This document shows, piece by piece, positions 1-6,287 of a stretch of 8,154 nt of DNA. Each line of letters starts with the position of its first letter. Position 1 is the stretch's first letter. Location: contig JAOZVT010000646.1 of the NCBI GenBank assembly GCA_025869455.1, forward strand, positions 1 to 8,154, read 5' to 3'. This stretch comes from Prosthecobacter sp. (GTDB taxonomy: Bacteria; Verrucomicrobiota; Verrucomicrobiia; Verrucomicrobiales; Verrucomicrobiaceae). A program made the translations under genes and the position numbers. The notes beneath the pieces are model-generated. The model was not told where the DNA came from and made no database searches. It was given only the letters and a program-made list of their open reading frames with translations.

Positions 1-1649
1 ATGCAATGCCTTGCCTCCAACTGGCAGTGGCGGAGCATGGCGATGGTGTCATCCATGAGGCGCGGCAGCATTTCGGGTGCTGCTTGAAGCGCGCCTTTCA
101 GGGTCTCCATATTCAGCGCGGCACTGGCAAGCTGCTGCTGAAGAGAATCATGAAATTCACGGGCGATGCGTAAGCGCTCCTCTTCAGTGGCGGCCCGGTT
201 TTCGATTTCACGAATATGCCGTGATTGCCGCCAAAGTTGCCAACGGAAAATAAGAGCTCCAGGCAAGGCGATGCCAACCATGGCCAGCAGCGACCAGATA
301 GCCAGGGTCAATCGGGATCGCGTCCACCAGGTTGGCCCTCTGAGCACCTGCACATCCTTGAGGCTGCGTGGCAGTATGCTGAGGGTGGTGCCTTCATTGC
401 TTTCTGGACCCTTATGAAGGATGTGGCAAAGGCCAGTTAATTGGACCAGACTACCATCTTTGAGTGGCTTCACTTCACGGGCATCCAAAAAGGTTTCCCA
501 AGCCAAAATGCAGTTGATGCCACTGGGTAGAGAAAGCGTTAAGCGTGGAGGTCCGCCGGGTAGGGAATGGTTATAAAGCACCCCCGTGACCTCCACCAGT
601 TCACGTTGTCGACCTGGGTGGAAGAAGCCCTGCTCAAGATGTACTGGCTGCGGCGGTTTTTCATAACCAAGAGTGCGGCATATGCCGTCCTTTAACATCA
701 TGAGACCATCCTCATTCTGTGGCCAGCAAGCGATGGCTAGCTGCTGACCCGGGATGAAGTTTTCCATCTGCCGGGTGGAGACTTCAATGCTGCCGTCTTT
801 TGTGCGGAGACAAACCCAAGAGCGCATTTTGGCGGCTGTGACAGTGCCGACCAAATGAAGCCGTTGCTTCATGTTGGCACGTTGGGTGACTTGAATAGCG
901 GAGGCCTCTTTAACAGGGGGGCGCTGGAAGACTTCTTCCAGTGATTGTGGTTTCATGTTCCAGTAGGAACGCGCTGGCACCATGAGTAGAGCATCGGCAT
1001 CCTCTGGTAAGAGGGGGGGCTCTGCACGACAAACGAGTACGGCGTTCATGGTGACGGGAGAGTTTAACCAACGATCCAACACCTCTTGAGGTTCCCGCCA
1101 GGGAAGTCGGGCGATGGCGTAGCCACTTGGAGAACTGATTTCCACCAGCATAGGGGTATCGGCTGAAGGGGGTACAGAGATACTTCTAACCACGCCTGAA
1201 ACACGGGTCATCAATCCGTCAATGCGCATCTGGGAGGCTAGATCCAGATCAAAGTTCAGGGGTGTAACTTTGGGTGGGTCTTCAGGTAGGAAACGGATTT
1301 GTGGTGGACCAAATTGGAGCCGATCTTTGAGCAGCATGATCATGCCCTGTCGGCGGCAGATGTAACCTTCTAGTTCCACCTTTTTTCCAGGCTTCGCGAG
1401 CAGGTCTCCCTGAGTTCGCGGATCAAAGCCTAGCCCTCCTGAGCGATCTTGGATATATGCCAAGCCTAACCTTTGGTTGCTAAACGTGATGGTGCCTTGA
1501 ACTCGTAGGGGTTCTTCATTTTCACGGCGAGCCAATTTTGCACGGGCCTCTGCGATGGTCATGAGTGGGCTTTCCCCCCGCAACGCTGAAAGCGGCCAAA
1601 GGGCAAAGAGGATCAAAAGTTTGTAGGCAATTGCAGAGGAGAGCCGCAT
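1..1649 (-). CDS. Sensor histidine kinase, NarL/LiaS type (HisKA_3), 3' end cut off by the window edge
   Basis: This frame stays open from an ATG at 1649-1647 to base 1, giving about 549 residues; the C-terminal ATPase domain lies beyond the window. An in-frame TGA upstream of the ATG limits the start. Residues 1 to about 25 look like a signal peptide (hydrophobic core LLILFALWPL). Residues about 45-435 are extracytoplasmic and seem to hold four beta-rich, OB-fold-like units, each built around a 'V-x-G-x-V' strand (near residues 50, 150, 267 and 354). A transmembrane segment covers about 447-468, followed by a short linker helix. The HisKA_3 phosphoacceptor motif is EERLRIAREFHDSLQQQL with His500, and the HDxxxQ pattern needed for phosphatase activity is intact (D501, Q505). 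Kinases of this class normally phosphorylate a NarL/LuxR-type regulator; none is visible here, so the partner may lie to the left. The ligand is unknown. The kinase class is well supported; the OB-fold reading is my inference. Confidence 0.88.
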   Translation of the reverse strand, partial: MRLSSAIAYKLLILFALWPLSALRGESPLMTIAEARAKLARRENEEPLRVQGTITFSNQRLGLAYIQDRSGGLGFDPRTQGDLLAKPGKKVELEGYICRRQGMIMLLKDRLQFGPPQIRFLPEDPPKVTPLNFDLDLASQMRIDGLMTRVSGVVRSISVPPSADTPMLVEISSPSGYAIARLPWREPQEVLDRWLNSPVTMNAVLVCRAEPPLLPEDADALLMVPARSYWNMKPQSLEEVFQRPPVKEASAIQVTQRANMKQRLHLVGTVTAAKMRSWVCLRTKDGSIEVSTRQMENFIPGQQLAIACWPQNEDGLMMLKDGICRTLGYEKPPQPVHLEQGFFHPGRQRELVEVTGVLYNHSLPGGPPRLTLSLPSGINCILAWETFLDAREVKPLKDGSLVQLTGLCHILHKGPESNEGTTLSILPRSLKDVQVLRGPTWWTRSRLTLAIWSLLAMVGIALPGALIFRWQLWRQSRHIREIENRAATEEERLRIAREFHDSLQQQLASAALNMETLKGALQAAPEMLPRLMDDTIAMLRHCQLEARHC

Positions 1650-1757
1650 CAGGGAAGGGAGTTTGCCAAATTTTCATCTAAGTAAGCAAGTGAGTTTTTC
1701 TAGCCGTTTCGCTTTGCTTGCTAAGGCTGGACTTTGGTTGTCTCTTGGTATTGCTTT
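1650..1757. promoter_or_regulatory. Divergent intergenic region between the kinase and NYN-domain genes
   Basis: About 108 bases separate two divergent start codons, so promoters for both genes should lie here or just inside the genes. I cannot pick a convincing -35/-10 pair on either strand. The middle is AT-rich and contains an imperfect inverted repeat, TAAGCAAG (near 1682) and CTTGCTAA (near 1717), with one mismatched pair. This could be an operator or chance. Neither start codon has a clear Shine-Dalgarno sequence. Confidence 0.3.
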
Positions 1758-2204
1758 ATGCCCGGTCTCTCTTACCTCCTCGTCGATGGTCACAGCGTCA
1801 TGCACGCTTGGCCAGAATTGAGGCGTGAGCAGCGCAGTGCGAATAGGCGGCATTTGGCTCGGTTGGAGTTGATGAAGCGTCTGCGTACTTACCAGGACAT
1901 GAGCGGAAAACAGGTGGTGGTGGTCTTTGACGGGACGCATTCACAACGGAGTGAGGAGCGCGAGCCTGAAGGGCTTCAGGTCATCTATGCGGAAGCCACG
2001 ATGACGGCAGATGCAATCTTAGAACGGCTGGCCAATCGTTATGCTAAAGAGCATTCCATGCAGGTCGCTTCGGCAGATGGCATGGTGCGTGAGACCATTT
2101 TAGCCTGTGGGGCAGATTGGCTGAGCCCGGAGATGCTGAAGACCCTGTGTGAGGAAGCGGAGCGGGCTTTAGGGGCAGAGATCATGAAGCGCAAAGGGCG
2201 CTAG
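1758..2204 (+). CDS. NYN-domain protein, YacP/Rae1-like predicted endoribonuclease
   Basis: This 148-residue protein matches the YacP (DUF901) branch of NYN/PIN-like nucleases in length and motif order. An N-terminal strand carries LLVDGHSVMHAWPEL (Asp10), then a helix, then VVVVFDGTH (Asp58), then TMTADAILERLA (Asp85), then QVASADGMVRE (Asp107). The four acidic residues are where this fold places its metal-binding site. The founding member, Bacillus subtilis Rae1, cuts mRNA in the ribosomal A site; whether this protein does so is unknown. It is presumably cytoplasmic, as no signal peptide or membrane segment is seen. I chose the ATG at 1758 because the protein then begins just before the first conserved strand; a TTG at 1734 in the same frame would add eight unconserved residues. 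One oddity is that the usual Asp-Gly-Tyr-Asn motif reads Asp-Gly-His-Ser. It is divergent from the left-hand kinase and 74 bases upstream of the response regulator, with no terminator seen between them. Confidence 0.85.
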   Translation: MPGLSYLLVDGHSVMHAWPELRREQRSANRRHLARLELMKRLRTYQDMSGKQVVVVFDGTHSQRSEEREPEGLQVIYAEATMTADAILERLANRYAKEHSMQVASADGMVRETILACGADWLSPEMLKTLCEEAERALGAEIMKRKGR

Positions 2205-2221
2205 GTGATGCATAAATAATT

Positions 2222-2270
2222 TGTTAAGGCTGTGTAAATCCGCTCTGAATCGACCTCAGGTGCCTTTACA
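2222..2270 (+). promoter_or_regulatory. Candidate binding repeats upstream of the response regulator gene
   Basis: Three TGTAAA-like elements lie just before the regulator start: TGTTAAG at 2222-2228, TGTAAAT at 2233-2239 and, inverted, TTTACA at 2265-2270. The first two are direct repeats 11 bases apart, the helical spacing often used by OmpR-family regulators, which bind as head-to-tail dimers. This makes an autoregulatory site possible. The elements are short and AT-rich in a short AT-rich gap, so chance is a real alternative. No clear -35/-10 pair is seen. Confidence 0.25.
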
Positions 2271-2278
2271 ATTGCCCA

Positions 2279-3016
2279 ATGTCTGAAGAATCCTCAACCT
2301 TTAATGACGGATTGATCCATGTCCTAGTCATTGATGATGACCGCAAGCTGTGTGGTCTGATTCGCGATTATTTAGAGCCTTTGGGGTATGCGGTGGATAT
2401 GGTGCATACAGGACCTGAAGGGGCTGTGCGTGCTGTGGAGATGCCCTGGCATGCGCTCATTCTGGATTTAATGCTGCCGGGTTGTGATGGCTATGAGGTC
2501 CTGAAGCGGGTTCGCGCCAAGTCGGCGGTGCCTATCCTGATGCTGACTGCCCGTGGGGATGAAGCGGATCGCATCGTAGGACTAGAGATCGGGGCGGATG
2601 ATTATCTGCCGAAGACATTTTCCACCCGTGAACTTCTGGCTCGGCTGCGGGCTGTGACGCGGCGGGCGACCTTAACCCAGGCCACCGTTGCAGTGGAGAT
2701 TCCAGTGAAGGAATTGGTGGTGGGAACGGTCCGGCTAAATCTGGATGCCCGTGTGGCGACCCTGGAAGATCAGCCGCTGGTGCTGACTCCTGTGGAGTTT
2801 GATATCCTGGCTGCGCTGATGAAATCACGCGGACGCATTCGCTCGCGGGAGGCTTTGATCGAATCACTACGTGATCGCGAGTACGGGGTTTTTGACCGCA
2901 GCATTGATGTCCACATCGCCGCACTTCGCAAGAAACTGGGAGATGATGCACACGAGCCGCGCTTTATCCGCACGGTGCGCAGTGCTGGGTACATGTTCAT
3001 TCATGAGCTGGCGTGA
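2279..3016 (+). CDS. OmpR/CpxR-family two-component response regulator
   Basis: This is a 245-residue DNA-binding response regulator. Residues about 13-128 form the receiver domain: acidic cluster Asp19-Asp21, phosphoacceptor Asp63 (in LILDLMLPGCDG), switch Thr90 and conserved Lys112. Residues about 147-243 form the winged-helix Trans_reg_C domain, with LTPVEFDILAALMKSRGRI, the recognition region DRSIDVHIAALRKKLGD and the C-terminal hairpin IRTVRSAGYMF. The receiver stretch MLTARGDEADRIVGLEIGADDYLPK is very close in style to CpxR. The oddity is Thr113 directly after Lys112, where nearly all receivers have Pro; the codon is ACA, one base from CCA. The ATG at 2279 has no evident ribosome binding site but gives the expected N-terminus. 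The cognate kinase gene starts 50 bases downstream, so the two are almost surely co-transcribed. The symbol cpxR is not assigned because orthology cannot be shown from the sequence alone. Confidence 0.95.
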   Translation: MSEESSTFNDGLIHVLVIDDDRKLCGLIRDYLEPLGYAVDMVHTGPEGAVRAVEMPWHALILDLMLPGCDGYEVLKRVRAKSAVPILMLTARGDEADRIVGLEIGADDYLPKTFSTRELLARLRAVTRRATLTQATVAVEIPVKELVVGTVRLNLDARVATLEDQPLVLTPVEFDILAALMKSRGRIRSREALIESLRDREYGVFDRSIDVHIAALRKKLGDDAHEPRFIRTVRSAGYMFIHELA

Positions 3017-3066
3017 AATTTGGGCAGTTTGATCAAAACGGGGACTTAAAGGTCTGAATTAATCGC

Positions 3067-4620
3067 ATGAAATTTCGCTCACTGAATCTCTACACCCGCA
3101 TTTTGCTATGGTTGCTGGTGAATGTGCTGGTGTTGGGTGCGGTGTTTATGCTGGTCTTGAAATGGCAATTTCGTGAGGGTTTGCAAGGGGTCGTTGGTGG
3201 GATCGCAGGAGATCGTTTGCAAGCGATTGGGCAAGAGATGCATGACGCGCTGAGCTCGCGCCCCGAGTCACAATGGGACCAAGTTTTGAAGGGGCTGGGA
3301 GAAGAACATGAGGCAAAGGTAGCTCTCGTGGCGGTGCCTGACCGTGTTTTAAATGGGGATCAGATAGAGATACCTCCGAAGCTCAGGAGTCAGATGCAGG
3401 ACATGAATCCTGAACTGCGTGGTCGTGGTGCGGAGGGACGACCTGGACCGGAGGGGCGACCTCCGCCACCACCTCGCAGAAATGATCTCGAGGCTCTGCT
3501 TTTTGGAGACTCCCTGCCACCACCACCAGAGCGCCAGCAGCGTCCAGAACGTCCGCCCGGTGAAGACATGCCCAGAAATTTGCCATCAAGGTTAGGCACC
3601 TTCATGCTGCACACGGGAGAGCCAGCGCTTTATTATGCAGGGATTCGGTTACCACCGATCTCGGATTTTCGGAGTCGTGAGGGTCCGATCATGCTGGTCA
3701 TCGCCACGAAGTCCATGACGGGGGGCGGCTTGTTTTTTGATACGCGTCCTTGGCTACTGAGTATTTTTGGAGCCATGGCCATCTCTGCGCTGCTTTGGTT
3801 TCCTTTTGTCAAAAACATCACGGGCAGCATTCGGGCCAATATGCAGGCGACTGAGCAGATCGCGAAAGGCCACTTTGACGTGCGCGTGCCTGAGGAAAGA
3901 GGGGATGAGATCGGACGCTTAGCACATGGAGTCAATCAAATGGCCCAGCAACTGGATGGACTGGTGCGCGGCCAAAAGCGTTTTCTGGGAGATGTGGCGC
4001 ATGAACTCTGCGGGCCGATTGCGCGCATGGAAATGAGCTTGGGAATATTGGAACCGCGTTTGGACGGGGCAGAAGCTTTTCGCTTAGCTGATGTGCGGGA
4101 TGAATTGCGCCAGATCTCTGCTTTGGTGAATGAACTCATGTCGTTCTCCAAGGCGGCGCTGGGGCATAAAAGCAAAGAACCTGAAGTTGTGAATTTACTT
4201 TCGGTGATTGAGGAAGCCATGCAGATGGAATCAGTTTCACGTGAGTTCTGTAAGGTGAGTGTGCCTGAAAATTTGGATGTCCTAGCTGTGCCCGATTTAC
4301 TTCGTCGGGCCATAGGGAACATCCTGCGCAATGCTGGTCTGCATGCGCCAGGGACACTGTTAGAGATCAAGGCCAATAGGACAAAAGATGTGGTAAAGCT
4401 GAGCATGGCGGATTCCGGGCCGGGGGTGCCTGAGGCATGCTTAGTGCGTCTGTTCGAGCCCTTCTACCGAGTGGATGAGGCGCGGACCAGGGAGACCGGA
4501 GGAACAGGTCTGGGGCTTTCCATTGTCAAAACCTGTATAGAATCCTGCGGTGGGAGCGTTAGTGCAAGTAATCGGGTTCCTCAGGGCCTGATTGTCTCGA
4601 TTGAGCTTCCTTGTGCTTGA
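3067..4620 (+). CDS. CpxA-like sensor histidine kinase with a proline-rich periplasmic region
   Basis: This 517-residue membrane kinase is the likely partner of the upstream regulator. Transmembrane segment 1 is at about 11-31. A periplasmic region of about 195 residues follows, with a Pro/Arg/Gly-rich stretch at about 118-170, and segment 2 is at about 228-248. A HAMP domain covers about 250-300 (with VPEERGDEIGRLAHGVNQM), then the HisKA domain (FLGDVAHELCGPIARM, His312), then the ATPase domain: N box GNILRNAGLHA (Asn418, Asn422), G1 ADSGPGVPE (Asp449), F box LFEPFYRVDEA and G2 GGTGLGLSIVK. All ATP-binding motifs are present. The H box is unusual: the common HELRTPL reads HELCGPI, with Gly316 at H+4 in place of Thr/Asn. 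AAAGG sits about 14 bases before the ATG, rather far for a Shine-Dalgarno site. Overall layout follows CpxA; the stimulus is unknown, with envelope stress or metals plausible only by analogy. Confidence 0.95.
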   Translation: MKFRSLNLYTRILLWLLVNVLVLGAVFMLVLKWQFREGLQGVVGGIAGDRLQAIGQEMHDALSSRPESQWDQVLKGLGEEHEAKVALVAVPDRVLNGDQIEIPPKLRSQMQDMNPELRGRGAEGRPGPEGRPPPPPRRNDLEALLFGDSLPPPPERQQRPERPPGEDMPRNLPSRLGTFMLHTGEPALYYAGIRLPPISDFRSREGPIMLVIATKSMTGGGLFFDTRPWLLSIFGAMAISALLWFPFVKNITGSIRANMQATEQIAKGHFDVRVPEERGDEIGRLAHGVNQMAQQLDGLVRGQKRFLGDVAHELCGPIARMEMSLGILEPRLDGAEAFRLADVRDELRQISALVNELMSFSKAALGHKSKEPEVVNLLSVIEEAMQMESVSREFCKVSVPENLDVLAVPDLLRRAIGNILRNAGLHAPGTLLEIKANRTKDVVKLSMADSGPGVPEACLVRLFEPFYRVDEARTRETGGTGLGLSIVKTCIESCGGSVSASNRVPQGLIVSIELPCA

Positions 4621-4660
4621 CCAATAGAGGCGCAGAGAACAACATTGACTTACCCACCCC

Positions 4661-5080
4661 ATGAATATGAAACTTACCCTCGCCGCTGTTGCCGCTGCTT
4701 TCGCCGTCACTTCCGCCTCCGCTCAGGATGGTACAGTCGATTTTGAAAAGCAGATCCTGCCGATCCTCAAAGAGCAGTGCTTCAAGTGCCATGAAAAAGA
4801 GCACGAAGACAATGGTCGTGTGAAGAAGCCAAAAGGTGGACTTCGCCTGGATGGCGCTGCTGTCATCATGAAAGGCGGCAAAGAGTATCCTGAAGAAAAC
4901 GTGGTAGCAGGTAAGCCAGATGCAAGCTGGCTGCTGAAGACCATCGCTCTGCCAGACACCGATGAGATGGCCATGCCTCCTGAAGGCAAAGGTGACCGTG
5001 TTTCGGCTGAAAATCAGGCTTTGATCAAGAAGTGGATTGAGTCCGGTGCGTCCTTCGGTGCTTGGAAAGGTGAGGAATAA
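4661..5080 (+). CDS. Small secreted planctomycete-type cytochrome c (PSCyt1)
   Basis: This 139-residue protein has a Sec signal peptide (hydrophobic core LTLAAVAAAFAV, likely cleavage after ASA, about residue 21), so the mature part of about 118 residues is periplasmic. It has one covalent haem site, Cys40-Phe-Lys-Cys43-His44, within ILPILKEQCFKCHEK. The following signature KGGLRLD (59-64), the GGKEYPEENVVAGKPDASWL region, the MAMPPEGKG segment (Met103 and Met105 are candidate sixth ligands) and the C-terminal IKKWIESGASFG match the PSCyt1 domain. In this phylum the domain is often the front part of much larger proteins; here it stands alone. A charged, Lys/Glu/Asp-rich stretch of about 14 residues separates the haem motif from KGGLRLD. 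ATGs at 4661 and 4667 are both possible starts. The gene begins 40 bases after the kinase stop with no terminator between, so it may be co-transcribed. An electron-transfer or redox role is likely; the partner is unknown. Confidence 0.9.
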   Translation: MNMKLTLAAVAAAFAVTSASAQDGTVDFEKQILPILKEQCFKCHEKEHEDNGRVKKPKGGLRLDGAAVIMKGGKEYPEENVVAGKPDASWLLKTIALPDTDEMAMPPEGKGDRVSAENQALIKKWIESGASFGAWKGEE

Positions 5081-5108
5081 GATTCCTCAGTGAATTGATT
5101 CTAATTTC

Positions 5109-5143
5109 AGCGGTGGAGCAGTCATTGCTCCACCGCTTTTTTT
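5109..5143 (+). terminator. Strong intrinsic terminator after the cytochrome gene
   Basis: A perfect 12-base-pair stem, AGCGGTGGAGCA (5109-5120) and TGCTCCACCGCT (5126-5137), closes a 5-base loop and runs into seven T residues (5137-5143). It lies about 29 bases after the cytochrome stop and most likely ends the regulator-kinase-cytochrome transcription unit. It also shows that the next gene needs its own promoter or readthrough. Confidence 0.93.
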
Positions 5144-5174
5144 GTGGGAGAATGGCAGCCCTCACGCCCCCATC

Positions 5175-6257
5175 ATGCCTCCACCTTTCATCAATGAGCC
5201 TCACCCACTGCTGCCGCAGATAGATCGCGTTTATCAAGCGCAGGAGATCAATGCCTTTGGCAAGGATCGTGGCCCGGCTTTTTATGAGACATGTCATCGC
5301 TATGCGCAGAGTCTGTGGAGGATAGGTTTTCCAGCCAAGTGCATCCTCCTGCTGAATCGGGCGCTTTCTTCACCCATGCCAGGGACCGAGCCGATTTTTC
5401 AAAAGCTGCCCCTGCCTTATCAGGGGATGGCTTGGCTGCTGCTGAATCGACCCGAGGGCCAGTTCATAGGCAACCCTCGTCGTCATTGGCAGCATCTAGC
5501 CACGCGAATGGTGGAGCCTAACAAGGAATTGCGCACATGGCGTGCCTGGGCGTGCTGGTATCTGGCCAAGGAGATCCTGCCGGAATCTGAATACCCTGGA
5601 GACTTGGAACAAATCCGTGAAGAGGGCGTGGTCGAGCCAACCCGTGGAGATATTGTGGCTCACCTGAAACGCCTATCACCAGCGGATGATCTAGCTCAAT
5701 GGGAAGCCGCTTTGGCGTGGACGTATTTGCAGTTAGGTAAAGAGTCGCAGCAAACGATGCCAGTACGCATCCGCCGTATTGGGGAAGACGAGCTGCCTGC
5801 TGTGAAGCGGCTAGGGAATGAGATCTGGCGAAAATGTTACCCTGGCATCATCTCTGAGGGGCAGATAGATTACATGCTCAGCGTCTGGTATCAGACGGAC
5901 GCCATGGCGCGGGAGATGCATGTGCGTGGCACCTGGTTTGCACTCATTGAAGTGGCTTCTCATGGCGCGATTGGGTATTTATCTTTTGAGCGTTATCCCG
6001 AAGGCGTCTTGTTTATCAATAAGCTGTACGTTCAGCCTGAAATGCATGGTCGAGGGATCGGCTCAGCGGCCTTAAACTGGACACAGGAACGCGCTTTGGA
6101 ACTCAACTGTCACAGTGTGCAATTGCGCGTGAATAAGCGAAATACTCAGGCCATCCGCGCTTATCAACGCGCAGGCTTCCGCTTTGTGGAAGATGTGTGC
6201 AGTGACATTGGCAGTGGCTATGTGATGGATGATTTCCGGATGGCGCGCGCTGTGTGA
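5175..6257 (+). CDS. GNAT-family N-acetyltransferase with an unrecognised N-terminal domain
   Basis: This 360-residue protein has a clear GNAT domain at about 196-356: first strand MPVRIRRIGEDELPAV, an acceptor-side strand FALIEVASHGAIGYLSFE, motif A LYVQPEMHGRGIGSAAL with the acetyl-CoA pyrophosphate loop HGRGIG (291-296), and motif B VNKRNTQAIRAYQRAGFRFVED (Asn320, Tyr330). It should transfer an acetyl group from acetyl-CoA to an amine; the substrate cannot be read. Residues 1 to about 190 are not recognised. They look mostly helical and rich in Trp and Tyr, with one TPR-like helix pair (YAQSLWRIGFPAKCILLLNRAL, positions 43-64 approximately), and no signal peptide or membrane segment. I chose the ATG at 5175; an upstream in-frame TTG at 5142 lies in the T-tract of the preceding terminator and is unlikely. 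No Shine-Dalgarno site is evident. It is convergent with the next gene. Confidence 0.88.
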   Translation: MPPPFINEPHPLLPQIDRVYQAQEINAFGKDRGPAFYETCHRYAQSLWRIGFPAKCILLLNRALSSPMPGTEPIFQKLPLPYQGMAWLLLNRPEGQFIGNPRRHWQHLATRMVEPNKELRTWRAWACWYLAKEILPESEYPGDLEQIREEGVVEPTRGDIVAHLKRLSPADDLAQWEAALAWTYLQLGKESQQTMPVRIRRIGEDELPAVKRLGNEIWRKCYPGIISEGQIDYMLSVWYQTDAMAREMHVRGTWFALIEVASHGAIGYLSFERYPEGVLFINKLYVQPEMHGRGIGSAALNWTQERALELNCHSVQLRVNKRNTQAIRAYQRAGFRFVEDVCSDIGSGYVMDDFRMARAV

Positions 6258-6287
6258 ATTGAATGATTCCAGGGCTTCTGCGTAGCG

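Noticed and set aside
166..440. Short plus-strand open frames opposite the left-hand kinase
   Set aside because: They lie opposite the transmembrane and His-box region of the kinase and have low-complexity or unremarkable translations.
1734..1757. TTG at 1734 as the start of the NYN-domain gene
   Set aside because: It adds eight residues with no family resemblance; the ATG at 1758 places the first conserved strand where related proteins have it.
3383..3614. Two short minus-strand open frames over the proline-rich part of the kinase
   Set aside because: They are reverse readings of GC-rich proline codons, giving Gly/Arg/Ser-rich low-complexity peptides without a plausible start context.
3936..4406. 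Open frame of 156 codons on the minus strand inside the kinase gene
   Set aside because: It is fully covered by the strongly supported kinase on the other strand and its translation shows no recognisable domain.
4645..4660. TTGACT near 4645 as a -35 box for the cytochrome gene
   Set aside because: A properly spaced -10 box would fall inside the coding region past the start codon, and none of good quality is seen.
5142..5174. TTG at 5142 as the start of the acetyltransferase gene
   Set aside because: It lies in the T-tract of the preceding intrinsic terminator; the ATG at 5175 is the first plausible start.
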